A stretch of 64,000 nucleotides of DNA from Roseburia sp. (GTDB taxonomy: Bacteria > Bacillota > Clostridia > Lachnospirales > Lachnospiraceae). The notes under the pieces are model-generated. The model had not been told where the DNA came from. It worked only from the letters and a program-made list of their open reading frames with translations, and ran no database searches. Position numbers and translations under genes: made by a program. Location of the stretch: assembly GCA_017937095.1 (NCBI GenBank), contig JAGBEG010000018.1, forward strand, positions 62,001-126,000, read 5' to 3'. Shown here piece after piece: positions 1 through 9,110 of this stretch (positions are counted from its first letter, which is position 1; each line of letters begins with the position of its first letter).

Positions 1-1175
1 TAGGTGCGGTCGGTCGTTCCAAAGCCCGGCATCGTCACTGCCTTGATCTGCCTGTGATCCATTTTCAGCAGATCAAAGGCATATACGGTCACAAGCAGCG
101 CCAGCGTGGAATCCAGTCCGCCGGATATTCCTACTACCGCCGTCTTGCAGTTCGTATGCTCCAGCCGTTTCTTTAAGCCCATTGCCTGAATCGCCAGAAT
201 CTCGTCGCAGCGTTTCTCGCGGTCCGCGCGGTCGTCCGGCACGAACGGCATCGGATCGAACTTCCTTGTGAGCGCCGTCTCTTCTGTTTTCAGGGAAAAC
301 GGAAGTTCCCGGTAACAATCGTTTCGCATCTCGAAGGTCGTCATCCGCCTGCGCTCGGTCAGAATCCGTCTGACGTCGATTTCCGCCGCCGTGACACCCA
401 CAGTAAAAGCTCTGGACTCTGCGAGCATACGCCCGTTCTCGGCAATGAGATTGTGTCCTGAATAAACGACGTCCTGCGTGGACTCGCCATCCCCCGCGCT
501 CGCATAGAGATAGCCGCACACAAGTCTCGCCGACTGTCCGTTTACCAGTTCCCTGCGGTAAGCGTCCTTCCCGGTCGTCTCGTCGGAAGCGGACAGATTG
601 ACGATCACCGTCGCCCCGTTCCTCGCGTGACGGATGCTCGGCGGCTCCGGCGTCCAGAGGTCCTCGCAGATTTCAACCGCAATCTTTAACTCCGGCATAT
701 CCGTACAGGAAAACAGAAGCTGCGTTCCCATCGGTATCTTCTTCCCTCCAAGCACGACCTCCACCGGCGTTTCCATTCCCCTTGCAAAATGGCGCGCCTC
801 GTAAAATTCGTTGTAGGTCGGAAGATAGGTCTTGGGCACGAATCCAAGCACCTCTCCGCAGCTTATGGCAGCCGCCACATTATATAATTTCCCGTTATAA
901 GCCAACGGAATCCCTACAAAAATAATTGCGTCTGTCTCCTTTGTTTCCTCTGCGATTGAAAGCAGCGCATCTTCTGCACCCCGAAGCAGCGCATCCTGCA
1001 GGAACAGATCGCTGCACGTGTAGCCCGTAACCGCAAGCTCTGGCAGCACGATCACCTTCGCGCCCTCTGCGGCTGCCTGTCCGATTGCCTCGCAGATGGC
1101 TCCTGCATTATACGCGGTATCTGCGACCCTGATCTTGGGCGTGACCGCCGCAACCTTTACAAATCCATCTTTCAT
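1..1175 (-). CDS. nadE: Glutamine-dependent NAD+ synthetase, 3' end cut by window edge
   Basis: About 391 codons are visible; the gene runs off the left edge, so its C-terminus is missing. The first ~270 residues are a nitrilase-like glutaminase domain (VIVLPELAVTGYTCSDL; VEICEDLWTPEPPS). The synthetase domain follows, with the ATP-pyrophosphatase loop SGGLDSTLAL near residue 348. The two-domain form makes NAD+ from deamido-NAD+ and ATP with glutamine-derived ammonia in the cytoplasm. The ATG overlaps the hslO stop codon in an ATGA arrangement (1172-1175), which points to translational coupling and co-transcription. Identification is by family motifs and is firm. The missing C-terminus cannot be judged from this window. 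Confidence 0.95.
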   Translation of the reverse strand, partial: MKDGFVKVAAVTPKIRVADTAYNAGAICEAIGQAAAEGAKVIVLPELAVTGYTCSDLFLQDALLRGAEDALLSIAEETKETDAIIFVGIPLAYNGKLYNVAAAISCGEVLGFVPKTYLPTYNEFYEARHFARGMETPVEVVLGGKKIPMGTQLLFSCTDMPELKIAVEICEDLWTPEPPSIRHARNGATVIVNLSASDETTGKDAYRRELVNGQSARLVCGYLYASAGDGESTQDVVYSGHNLIAENGRMLAESRAFTVGVTAAEIDVRRILTERRRMTTFEMRNDCYRELPFSLKTEETALTRKFDPMPFVPDDRADREKRCDEILAIQAMGLKKRLEHTNCKTAVVGISGGLDSTLALLVTVYAFDLLKMDHRQIKAVTMPGFGTTDRT

Positions 1176-2041
1176 TTTCTCATTTCCTTTAACTCATCAA
1201 TGTCAAAATGATACGCCTTGTTGCAGAACTGGCATTTTACCTCAATGCCCTCCCCGTCGTTAATCATGTCGTCCAGATCCTTGCGGCTCAACGTCGCAAT
1301 TGCCCTTGAAACGCGCTCCTTCGAGCAGTCACAGCAGAAGCCCGCCTCCATCGTATCATTGATTTCCAGCCCGAACTCACCGAGAATCAGCTCTAAAATC
1401 TGCTCCGGCGTCTTCCCGTCCTCCAACATTTCCGTGACAGATGCAATCTCTGTAATCTTCTTCTCGAGCGCATCCACGACCTCATCCGGTGTAAAAGGCA
1501 TGAGCTGGATAATAAATCCGCCTGCCTGCCGCACGGAACAGTCGGGATTTACGAGCACGCCAAGTCCTACCGCCGACGGTATCTGCTCGGACGTCGCAAA
1601 GTAATAGGTCAGATCCTCTGCGATTTCTCCGGTCTGCAGTGCAATCTGTCCCACATACGGCTCTTTTAATCCCATATCCTTGATCACGCTTAAGACGCCA
1701 AGTCCCAACGCTCCGCCAACGTCCAGCTTGCCCTGTGCATTCGGCGGCAGTTCCACAACGGGAACCCTTGGAAATCCCTTCACATGTCCATTCGCATCCG
1801 CTGTGACCGTAAGCCCCTGCGCCGGTCCGCTGCACTGAATCTGAACGGTCAGAAGATCCTTCTCCCCCTTCATCATTGCTCCCATCATCGCTGCACCAGA
1901 AAGCAGCCGGCCAAGCGCCGCCGTGATGACAGGGCTTGTCCCGTGATCCTTTCTCGCTTCCTCCACCGTGTCACGCGAAGTGATGGCAAACGCCCGGATA
2001 TGCCCGTCCGCCGCCGTTGCTCTTACAATATAATCACTCAT
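1172..2041 (-). CDS. hslO: Hsp33 redox-regulated chaperone
   Basis: This 289-residue protein has the Hsp33 fold signature (ATAADGHIRAF at the N-terminus; GPAQGLTVTADANG; the C-terminal zinc domain). The zinc ligands are visible as C-x-C (about 237 and 239, within CCDCSKERVSRA) and C-x-x-C (CQFC, about 270 and 273). The family is a cytosolic holdase switched on by oxidation of these cysteines. I place the start at MSDYIVRAT: GAGGAAG lies just upstream, and a second in-frame ATG sits at 2044. Longer starts would add basic residues atypical of the family. It overlaps nadE by 4 nt, so the two probably form an operon. Confidence 0.93.
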   Translation of the reverse strand: MSDYIVRATAADGHIRAFAITSRDTVEEARKDHGTSPVITAALGRLLSGAAMMGAMMKGEKDLLTVQIQCSGPAQGLTVTADANGHVKGFPRVPVVELPPNAQGKLDVGGALGLGVLSVIKDMGLKEPYVGQIALQTGEIAEDLTYYFATSEQIPSAVGLGVLVNPDCSVRQAGGFIIQLMPFTPDEVVDALEKKITEIASVTEMLEDGKTPEQILELILGEFGLEINDTMEAGFCCDCSKERVSRAIATLSRKDLDDMINDGEGIEVKCQFCNKAYHFDIDELKEMRK

Positions 2042-2121
2042 CATTTCTTCCTCGCTTCCGCTTATATTTCTTCTATGGCATAGACTGCGCTCCATTTACA
2101 AGTCACAGGCAATGCCCTTTT

Positions 2122-2931
2122 TTACATGCATTTCTTATATTCCCGTGCAACCACGCAGATACGCCCGCTGTCGGGCCGCACCGGCTCTCTGGAAAAAGCA
2201 TCGTATGCCGCGACAAATTCCAGCCCCGCCTCCGCAAGCAGGCGCTTTACCGTATCAAGCTCATACGCCCGCTGATAATGCGTCTCCTCGTATCTGCGGT
2301 ACCGTTCGTCCTCTTCCCTGATATAAAGCGTCAGGTCATACTCGTTGATGCCGCTCTCTTCATCATAATAATTGTCCCAGATGAAGCTGCCCTCCTCGCG
2401 GTTCTCTGCAATTGTCGTCTCTCCAAGCTCTTCTTTGTATTTGTATACCGTATTCAGGTCAAAAATAAAAACACCCGCAGGGTCGAGATAATTGTTGACC
2501 AGACGAAATACAGTGAGAAGCTCCGACTCCTCTAAGATGTAATTTATGGAGTCGCAGACACAGACGACCGCCCGGACCGTCCCATACAGTTCAAATTCCC
2601 GCATATCCTGAAGCAGGTACAAAATCGGATGCTCTGCGCCTTCGCCGGAAACTTCCTCATCTTCCCATGATTCCATTTCCCCGGAAACTTCCTCATCCGC
2701 CTCGCGCGCGATTTCCAGCATCTCCTCAGAATGATCTACCCCGATCATGTCATAGCCTGCCGCCTGCAAAAGCCGCGTCATTTTTCCTGTGCCGCAGCCC
2801 AGGTCTAACACCAGTCCGTCCTCTATCCCATGCTCATGCAGCAGACTTTTGATATATTCACACCACTCTTCATAAGGTACGTTGTCCATAAACAGGTCGT
2901 ACACTCTCGCAAAGCTCTGGTACGCTTCCAC
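2122..2931 (-). CDS. Class I SAM-dependent methyltransferase
   Basis: The SAM-binding glycine motif LDLGCGTGKM and the acidic end of strand 2 (GVDHSEEML) are clear, followed by a post-motif region typical of small-molecule methyltransferases. The substrate cannot be told from sequence. The start is uncertain. An ATG at 2964 gives 280 residues but has no ribosome site. The in-frame GTG at 2931 (VEAYQSFARVYD) is preceded by GCGGTGAGA and begins where family members usually begin. An acidic low-complexity insertion (GEMESWEDEEVSGEGAE) follows the SAM motif region. No functional partner is evident nearby. Confidence 0.8.
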   Translation of the reverse strand: MEAYQSFARVYDLFMDNVPYEEWCEYIKSLLHEHGIEDGLVLDLGCGTGKMTRLLQAAGYDMIGVDHSEEMLEIAREADEEVSGEMESWEDEEVSGEGAEHPILYLLQDMREFELYGTVRAVVCVCDSINYILEESELLTVFRLVNNYLDPAGVFIFDLNTVYKYKEELGETTIAENREEGSFIWDNYYDEESGINEYDLTLYIREEDERYRRYEETHYQRAYELDTVKRLLAEAGLEFVAAYDAFSREPVRPDSGRICVVAREYKKCM

Positions 2932-3129
2932 ATTCTCACCGCTTTCTTTGTATAGGTAAAACATTTCTATGTTATACTATCAAGTTTTGCAGGGGAAATC
3001 AAGTTTCAGGGAAAAGGCTTCTTGATTATTTTTCCTGCAACCCGTATACTTATGTCATGTAACTGTCATATTGAAATAGGAAGCATCTTCGCTTCCGCAA
3101 AGATTGCACTAGAAGGATTTCATATATTT

Positions 3130-4173
3130 ATGCCCGAAAATTACGAACATTATATCACAAAAAACATAAAGGCATTTTATAAACGCAGGCTAAAAGCCCC
3201 TATCCTGTATCTGTTTTTCCTTGTTTTTCTCTGGGTGCTCTTCTCTCTGTCGGCTCCGCTGTTTCCTGATTCTCTGAAAGATACGGACACATTGGAAAGC
3301 GTCTACCGGGAGCGTGTGGAATATGTCTCTGTCGAATTGTCCGATTTGAAATTTACCGGGTATACCCAGAGCCTCTTCGGGCACGTGACCGGTTATTATT
3401 ACTACACCATGCGCGGGGACGAATGCATCATCGTCCTGCTCTCACCGAACACCTGCGAGCAGGGGCTCCCCACCATCGACCGGACAACGCTGTTCGCCAA
3501 AATTATCCATGGTACCGAAAGCTACGAGGTTCTGTTAAATAATCTGGCGCAAGACCTAAACTGGACGGAAAACGGCATCCACAACAAAGTCTCGCAATAT
3601 CTCTTAAGTCAGCCGGACTATAATCTGGTCGGAAATGCGATTCTATACACTCTGTTTTTCGCGACAGCCTGCTATGCGCTTGTCTGCCTAGTCCTGTTCA
3701 TCGTGTATATCAACTTTCCGCTGCTCTCGCCGACCTGTCAGGATCTCGCGCTTTTCGGCAATCCGAAAAAGCTTTTGGAGCAGGCGGAGGACGAGCTTGC
3801 CACACTGCCGCAGCTTGCGACAGAGGACATGTTTATCACGGAGCACTTTTTTATCGAGACCTCCGTCTACGGAAATGCCATCGTGCCGATCGACGAGATC
3901 ATCTGGATCTACAAATACTCGACGCTGCACAAGTTCTTCTGGTATCATTTCAGCATTTCCTACACGCTGCACATCAGCGCCAACCGACATTTGTATATCC
4001 AGTGTCCGAAAAATATCAAGTCGGACATCGACGGTATCATTGATTACCTCTCCGAGGCAAATCATAATATCTTAGTCGGCTTCTCCGAGGAGAACCGCCT
4101 GAAGGTACAAAAGATTCAGGGAACACCGATGCATTTCGAGAAATTTATTGCGTTCCTGAATAAGAGAGTGTGA
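3130..4173 (+). CDS. Unknown two-helix membrane protein
   Basis: I do not recognise a named function. From the chosen start (MPENYEHYITKNIKAFYKRR; GAAGGA about 13 nt upstream) it is 347 residues, with a hydrophobic helix near residues 22-42 and another near 165-190. Between them is a probable extracytoplasmic region, and after them a cytoplasmic C-terminal domain containing IVPIDEIIWIYKYSTLHKFFWYHFSISYTLHI. That IxxIxWIYKY stretch resembles PH-like membrane-associated proteins of gut clostridia, but this is only an impression. An in-frame ATG at 3022 would add 36 residues without improving the signal. It is one of few plus-strand genes here and is transcribed convergently with ilvN. Confidence 0.75.
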   Translation: MPENYEHYITKNIKAFYKRRLKAPILYLFFLVFLWVLFSLSAPLFPDSLKDTDTLESVYRERVEYVSVELSDLKFTGYTQSLFGHVTGYYYYTMRGDECIIVLLSPNTCEQGLPTIDRTTLFAKIIHGTESYEVLLNNLAQDLNWTENGIHNKVSQYLLSQPDYNLVGNAILYTLFFATACYALVCLVLFIVYINFPLLSPTCQDLALFGNPKKLLEQAEDELATLPQLATEDMFITEHFFIETSVYGNAIVPIDEIIWIYKYSTLHKFFWYHFSISYTLHISANRHLYIQCPKNIKSDIDGIIDYLSEANHNILVGFSEENRLKVQKIQGTPMHFEKFIAFLNKRV

Positions 4174-4481
4174 GTCCTGTATCACATGACAGTTTCCATG
4201 AAAACAAAGTGTGCTTCGCACACTCTCGCGAATTTTCTTTAACTTACATGCGAAGCACACTTTGCCGCGCCCGAGCGGTGCCGTTTACGGCTATCTTCCA
4301 TTCCGCGAGGTGCGCATCCTGCCCGGCAGGGCTTTTTGCTCTATAGGGATCAATACTTTCACGTTTCACAGCAACGCAGTATTTCCTATAGAGTAAAAAA
4401 GAAGCGTCCCGGAAATCCAGTTTTGAATTTCCGGGACGCTTCTTTTTTTATCGGCACGCCGTTTTCAATCGCACGCCGTTT
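4174..4481. other. Intergenic region with three successive stem-loops
   Basis: No gene was found between the convergent unknown membrane gene and ilvN. It holds a perfect 16-bp inverted repeat (4205-4220 with 4249-4264), a second hairpin (CTCTATAGG 4339-4347 with CCTATAGAG 4385-4393, plus an inner AATACT/AGTATT pair), and the strong terminator at 4395-4448. Confidence 0.7.
4395..4448. terminator. Bidirectional rho-independent terminator
   Basis: A perfect 22-bp stem (4395-4416 with 4427-4448) with a 10-nt loop has A-rich and T-rich flanks on both sides. It can stop both the plus-strand gene ending at 4173 and the ilvN transcript ending at 4482. Confidence 0.92.
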
Positions 4482-4979
4482 TCAACGGCATGAGGTACTG
4501 ATCGACTCGATTGCGACCGCACCGCCCCGCACGACCTCGATTCTGCGGAACTTCGACCTTAACAGCGCAATCAGTTCGTTGTTCCGGCGCTCCGTGAGCT
4601 TGCATTCCAGAAGAACGCTGTCATTTCCAACGTCCGATACTTCCACATGGAACACCTGGGCAATCTGGAACACCTCAAGCTTTTCCGCCGCATTGATTCC
4701 CAGTACCTTTGCAAATAGAATCTCCTTCATATGAAGCGGCACATCCGTCAAGTCGATGACCTTGATGACCTCGACCATGCGGTTTAGCTGCTTCTTGATC
4801 TGTTCGAACGTAATATCGTCGCTCGTCACACAGATTGTCATACGGGAAACCGTCTCATCCTCCGTCGTTCCGACCGTAAGGCTCTGAAGGTTATAAGACT
4901 TTCCCGAAAACAGACCTGACACCTTCGCCAGAACGCCGACCTGATTCTCTACATATAATGCAATCCATCTATTCTTCAT
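4482..4979 (-). CDS. ilvN: Acetolactate synthase regulatory (small) subunit
   Basis: This 165-residue protein has an N-terminal ACT domain (ALYVENQVGVLAKVSGLFS; YNLQSLTVGTTEDE) and the usual C-terminal half (IEVVRGGAVAIES). It binds the catalytic IlvB subunit and confers valine feedback control in branched-chain amino-acid synthesis. It has the typical length, and AAAGGAGCGAGCC precedes the ATG. It lies 193 nt downstream of ilvB on the same strand. That gap contains direct repeats and a long hairpin, so expression may be adjusted independently of ilvB. Confidence 0.94.
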   Translation of the reverse strand: MKNRWIALYVENQVGVLAKVSGLFSGKSYNLQSLTVGTTEDETVSRMTICVTSDDITFEQIKKQLNRMVEVIKVIDLTDVPLHMKEILFAKVLGINAAEKLEVFQIAQVFHVEVSDVGNDSVLLECKLTERRNNELIALLRSKFRRIEVVRGGAVAIESISTSCR

Positions 4980-5006
4980 GGCTCGCTCCTTTCATATTTT
5001 CTGCTC

Positions 5007-5064
5007 CGCCGTGCGACAGCTCGATTGCGCCCCGGCTCTTCCCTCGCCGTGCGACAGCTCGATT
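5007..5064. repeat. Pair of perfect 20-bp direct repeats
   Basis: CGCCGTGCGACAGCTCGATT occurs at 5007-5026 and again at 5045-5064 (38-bp period), in the ilvB-ilvN spacer. Function unknown. Confidence 0.85.
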
Positions 5065-5110
5065 TCGCTTCGCTTCATCTCGCTTGGGGCGTTCGCCCTA
5101 TCATCCCGCA

Positions 5111-5152
5111 AAGATACAAATATCTTCATGCAAGCATGGATATTTGTATCTT
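5111..5152. other. Long hairpin between ilvB and ilvN
   Basis: A 14-bp perfect outer stem (5111-5124 with 5139-5152) continues after a small TT bulge into CATGC/GCATG around an AA tip. It has no T-run, so it is more likely an RNA processing or stability element than a terminator. Confidence 0.8.
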
Positions 5153-5172
5153 CACGTTCTGGCACGGCTCTC

Positions 5173-6894
5173 TTATTTCAGGATCATCTCGCTCATCGGG
5201 TTCCCGCTCTTTACCATCGGAAGCACGATCTCGTCCGTGGAAATCATGAACTCAATAATTGTCGGTGCATCCTTATAGGTGCGCGCCTGATCAAGCGCCG
5301 CCTGGATGTCCTCTTCCCGCTCGACACGGATTCCGTGCGCCCCATAACTTTCCGCCAGCGCGATAAAGTCCGGAGTGTAAGGCGGACATGCCGGATTCGG
5401 TCCTTTGCAGTTTGCCGGACAGTTCTTTCTTCTGCGCAGACAGGTCGCCTCGTAACGCTTTCCGTAGAACAACTGCTGCATCTGCCGCACCATTCCAAGA
5501 TAATAATTATTAAAGAGACAAATGATGACAGGCGCGCCCTGCACGACCGCCGTCGCCATTTCCTGAATATTCATCTGCAAGCCGCCGTCACCCGAAAAGC
5601 AGACAACTTCTTTCTCCGGGTTCCCGATTTTCGCACCGATTGCCGCCGGAAGCCCAAAGCCCATCGTGCCAAGTCCTCCCGAAGTGATAAGCTGATGCCA
5701 TGCGTCCAGTTCCAGATACTGCGTCGCCCACATCTGATGCTGTCCGACGTCCGTCACATAAATTGCCTCTCCAAAGGTGCGGTTCACATGCTCGAAAATC
5801 ATCTGCGGCGTCATGCCGTGATCTCTGCGCATCTCAAGCGGATTCTTCTTATCCCACTCCGCAATCTGTGCCTGCCACTCCGCCGTATCTTTTGACTCCG
5901 CCCACTCGAGCAGCTTTTCCAGCGCCAGATTCGCATCGGATACCACCGGAACATCTACGACAACATTTCTTGAAATCGATGCCGTATCCACATCAATATG
6001 TACGATCTTCGCCTTCGGCGCAAACTCGTTCAAATCTCCGGTAATCCGGTCATTAAAGCGTGTTCCGATGGAAAAAAGTACGTCGCACTTGCTGACCGCC
6101 ATGTTCGCCGCATATTTTCCATGCATACCGCTGTTTCCGATATACAAAGGATTGCCGGTAGGAATCGCACCCTTTCCCATAATCGTGGTGACTACCGGAA
6201 TCTGCATCTTCTCCGCAAGCTGCAAAAGCTTGTCGTTCGCCCCCGCAATATTAATGCCGCCGCCCGCTAAGATCAGGGGTCTCTTTGCCGCGCGGAGCAG
6301 CTTGTATGCCTTTTTCAACTGTCCTACATGAACCGTCTCATTCGGTTTATAGCCCCGGATCTGTACGCTGGACGGGTACTCTGCCGGACCGCTCGCCGTC
6401 TGGATGTCCTTCGGGATATCAATGAGCACCGGTCCCGGCTTTCCAGTCGATGCGATGTAAAATGCCATCTTGATGATCCGCCCCAAGTCCTCTCTTCTGC
6501 GGACCGTCACGCCGTATTTCGTGATGCTGCGGGTCATTCCCACAATATCGACCTCCTGAAAAGCGTCGTTCCCGATCAGAGAAAGCGGCACCTGCCCGGT
6601 AAAGCACACCAGCGGAATACTATCGTAATGCGCATCCGCAAGTCCCGTCATGATATTCGTTGCACCCGGACCGCTCGTCACCAGACATACGCCCACCTTC
6701 CCGGTGGATTTGGCATAGCCCTCCGCCTCATGGATCAGGCCCTGCTCATGCCTCGGTAAGACGACTTCGATACCATCCTGCTTATATAGTTCGTCAAAAA
6801 GATCCGTCACCGTGCCCCCCGGATAACCGAAAATGGTGGTTACGCCCTCTTCCTGCAAAGCCTTCACAAATAACTTTCTGCCTGTAATATCCAT
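5173..6894 (-). CDS. ilvB: Acetolactate synthase catalytic (large) subunit
   Basis: This 573-residue thiamine-diphosphate enzyme condenses pyruvate (or pyruvate with 2-oxobutyrate) in the first shared step of valine, leucine and isoleucine synthesis. The N-terminal domain has GYPGGTVTDLFDEL, with the catalytic Glu in VLPRHEQGLIHEAEGYA. The C-terminal ThDP/Mg motif is GDGGLQMNIQEMATAV...NNYYLGMV. A Cys-rich insert (CLRRRKNCPANC and following, near residue 490) sits between the ThDP motif and the C-terminus. The start is MDITGRK because GAGGAGACGAC lies just upstream; a longer reading to 6921 lacks support. It is followed by ilvN on the same strand. Confidence 0.95.
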   Translation of the reverse strand: MDITGRKLFVKALQEEGVTTIFGYPGGTVTDLFDELYKQDGIEVVLPRHEQGLIHEAEGYAKSTGKVGVCLVTSGPGATNIMTGLADAHYDSIPLVCFTGQVPLSLIGNDAFQEVDIVGMTRSITKYGVTVRRREDLGRIIKMAFYIASTGKPGPVLIDIPKDIQTASGPAEYPSSVQIRGYKPNETVHVGQLKKAYKLLRAAKRPLILAGGGINIAGANDKLLQLAEKMQIPVVTTIMGKGAIPTGNPLYIGNSGMHGKYAANMAVSKCDVLFSIGTRFNDRITGDLNEFAPKAKIVHIDVDTASISRNVVVDVPVVSDANLALEKLLEWAESKDTAEWQAQIAEWDKKNPLEMRRDHGMTPQMIFEHVNRTFGEAIYVTDVGQHQMWATQYLELDAWHQLITSGGLGTMGFGLPAAIGAKIGNPEKEVVCFSGDGGLQMNIQEMATAVVQGAPVIICLFNNYYLGMVRQMQQLFYGKRYEATCLRRRKNCPANCKGPNPACPPYTPDFIALAESYGAHGIRVEREEDIQAALDQARTYKDAPTIIEFMISTDEIVLPMVKSGNPMSEMILK

Positions 6895-7031
6895 GTCGTC
6901 TCCTCGCCTTTCCTCCTGCATACCGTCACCTTCCGCACGCAGAAATGATTATTGTACAAAACTATAACTTATCTTCGGCACAAATGCAATCCTATCCAAA
7001 GAAAAATCAAGAACATTAAAATACATCAACT

Positions 7032-7985
7032 TTATCCTATGAATCCTAATGTCTTTAACACAAATATCCATCCCGTGAGCGTAAACGCCGCCATCAGCGT
7101 TGTCATCACGATGACGCTCGCCGTCAGCACGCCGTCATTGTCCATATTCTTCGCCATGATATAGCAGCTCGGCGTTGTCGGGGATGCAAGCATAATCAGA
7201 ATCGCAATCATCTTCTCCCCTGTAAATCCCATCCACGCTGCGACCGGGAGAAAAACGAGCGGCTGGATCACCAGCTTGATAAGCGACGCTGCAATCGTCG
7301 GCTTCATCTTCGCAAGTGCCTTTCGTCCCTCAAAACCTGCGCCAATCGTAATCAGCGCGAGCGGCGTCGCCATCTGCGCCACACTGTTAATGGTCTTATC
7401 CACGACGACCGGAAAATCCCATCCGAGCAATCCCACAATCAGACCCGCCAGGATTCCAAGGATAATCGGATTCTTTGCAATATTAACGCACGCTTCCTTA
7501 ATCTTCTGCGTCTGGTTCTCCTCATTTGCATGCGCTCCCTCAAACGTCAGCACGATCACGGAAAAAATATTATAGAGCGGCACTGCACTGACAATCATCA
7601 GCGGTCCCATCGCCGAGGTTCCGTAAATATTCTGTATGAACGCCAGCCCCATGACCGCCGCGCTGCTGCGAAACGACGCCTGCACGAACGCGCCCCGCAT
7701 ACTCTTATCCTTAAGGAACAGCTTCACGCCGCCCCAGATCGCCCAGAAACAGACGGTGCTCACGATGGCACAGAACAACACGTATTTTAAATCAAACACG
7801 GACTTAATATCCACACCGGAAATATCCCGGAACAGCATAAACGGCAGCGTCACCTTAAAATTAAAGCGGTTCGCCACCGTGACAAAATTGTCGTTCAACA
7901 TGCCAATCTGTCTTAATATATAACCAATGACCATCACCAGAAAAATCGGCAGGGTCACGTTCACACTGTAGATAAAATTCTCCAT
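7032..7985 (-). CDS. AEC (auxin efflux carrier) family transporter
   Basis: This 317-residue protein is hydrophobic throughout, with about ten predicted membrane segments. It shows AEC landmarks: an N-terminal LPIFLVMVIGYILRQIGMLN helix and the C-terminal LASPTTPSCYIMAKNM segment. The bacterial family exports or exchanges small organic acids such as malate; the substrate cannot be assigned. It lies 32 nt downstream of folA on the same strand and may share its transcript. Confidence 0.88.
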   Translation of the reverse strand: MENFIYSVNVTLPIFLVMVIGYILRQIGMLNDNFVTVANRFNFKVTLPFMLFRDISGVDIKSVFDLKYVLFCAIVSTVCFWAIWGGVKLFLKDKSMRGAFVQASFRSSAAVMGLAFIQNIYGTSAMGPLMIVSAVPLYNIFSVIVLTFEGAHANEENQTQKIKEACVNIAKNPIILGILAGLIVGLLGWDFPVVVDKTINSVAQMATPLALITIGAGFEGRKALAKMKPTIAASLIKLVIQPLVFLPVAAWMGFTGEKMIAILIMLASPTTPSCYIMAKNMDNDGVLTASVIVMTTLMAAFTLTGWIFVLKTLGFIG

Positions 7986-8017
7986 TTCATTGCACAGCTT
8001 TCTTTATTTCCATCATT

Positions 8018-8509
8018 TTATTTCACACGCTCGTATTTATAGAAATAGTACTCCAGATCGAAATACGTCTGTTCCTCGCTGTCTGCCGTGACCTTCCAAT
8101 CGTCTCTCTCATCCAGATTCGGAAAATATGCGTCCGCGTCGTAGGCAAAATCAATCTTCGTGATATGCGCTACGTCGCATTCGTCAAGGAGCTGACGGTA
8201 AATCGTCTCCCCGCCGATCACATAGACGTCCTCGCTGTCGTATTTCTCCAATTCCGCATGAAGCTCATCCATGGAATGAACTACAATTGCCCCGGATACC
8301 CGATAATCCGCATCATGCGTCAGCACAATATTCGTCCGGTTCTTAAGCGGAAGACCGTTCGGAAAGCTCTCCAACGTCTTTCTTCCCATCACGACCACCT
8401 TCCCGGTCGTCGTCTCACGGAAAAACTTCTGATCCGCCGGAATGCGCACAAGAAGCTGGTTCTTATTGCCGATCGCCCAATTCTTATCTACTGCTGCAAT
8501 TAAATTCAT
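8018..8509 (-). CDS. folA: Dihydrofolate reductase
   Basis: This 163-residue enzyme reduces dihydrofolate to tetrahydrofolate with NADPH. The N-terminus reads MNLIAAVDKNWAIGNKNQLL (Met20-type loop). VVVMGRKTLESFP and VYVIGGETIYRQLL are the standard cofactor and helix motifs, and the C-terminus has the FxxxYxF-type end (YYFYKYERVK). A folA close to thyA is the classic pairing, since thymidylate synthase produces the dihydrofolate that this enzyme recycles. A GNAT gene sits between them. AGGAGAAAAC precedes the ATG. Confidence 0.95.
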   Translation of the reverse strand: MNLIAAVDKNWAIGNKNQLLVRIPADQKFFRETTTGKVVVMGRKTLESFPNGLPLKNRTNIVLTHDADYRVSGAIVVHSMDELHAELEKYDSEDVYVIGGETIYRQLLDECDVAHITKIDFAYDADAYFPNLDERDDWKVTADSEEQTYFDLEYYFYKYERVK

Positions 8510-8564
8510 AGTTTTCTCCTTTCTCTATCCTCTGTGAAATTTACCTCTGTGAAATTTGCCGTCA

Positions 8565-9077
8565 TCAACTGCCGCACGAAATATGTTTTTCCATCAGATA
8601 AAACGTTCCCTTTCGCCAGTTGACTTCTCCCGTCTTCCAAAAGCCGGCTTTCTCATATAATCCGCGCGCACACGGATTTCCGCTGAACACATCGAGCCTT
8701 ATCTCACAAATCCCCATGGCGGCAAGCGTCTCTTCGATATGGCGCAATGTGTTCTCTGCAATCCCCATCCTCTGGAAACCGGGGCTTACGCATAACCTGT
8801 GAATCACATAAAACGGCTCGTCCTTATATTTCCAGTCTCCGTCTGCATACTCCGCGTCGCACTCCCGATTGAGCACATAGATGACCGCAATGCGCCCGTC
8901 CGCCATGCCAATCGTAAGCTGCCGCTTTGCAATATCCTCCGCAAAATCCTCTCTCGCCGGGTACAGCTCATCCCACTGGAAAATATTCTGTTCTGTCATA
9001 TGAGCAACAGCAGCCTGCACCATGGTGCACACTTCATCCAAGTCCTTGGAATTTGCCTTCCGAAAATCAATCTGCAT
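8565..9077 (-). CDS. GNAT family N-acetyltransferase
   Basis: This 170-residue acetyl-CoA-dependent transferase has motif A near residues 105-125 (RLCVSPGFQRMGIAENTLRHIEE) and motif B near the C-terminus (ARGLYEKAGFWKTGEV). The acceptor is unknown. The start is MQIDFRKANS because GAGGAGAACGT directly precedes it; upstream in-frame codons lack a ribosome site. It lies between thyA and folA on the same strand, 55 nt before folA, and is probably co-transcribed, with no evident metabolic link. Confidence 0.88.
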   Translation of the reverse strand: MQIDFRKANSKDLDEVCTMVQAAVAHMTEQNIFQWDELYPAREDFAEDIAKRQLTIGMADGRIAVIYVLNRECDAEYADGDWKYKDEPFYVIHRLCVSPGFQRMGIAENTLRHIEETLAAMGICEIRLDVFSGNPCARGLYEKAGFWKTGEVNWRKGTFYLMEKHISCGS

Positions 9078-9110
9078 ACGTTCTCCTCTGTTACCGGCTG
9101 CCACGCCCCA

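Noticed and set aside
4264-4290. Resemblance of CGCCCGAGCGGTGCCGTTT to a segment at 62048-62068
   Set aside because: Only about 17-20 bases agree and both spots are GC-rich intergenic sequence. Too weak to call a dispersed repeat without a genome-wide search.
4978-5895. Plus-strand frame of about 305 codons
   Set aside because: It runs antisense to the ilvB 3' end and the ilvB-ilvN spacer and has no ribosome site. The ilvB protein accounts for the codon pattern.
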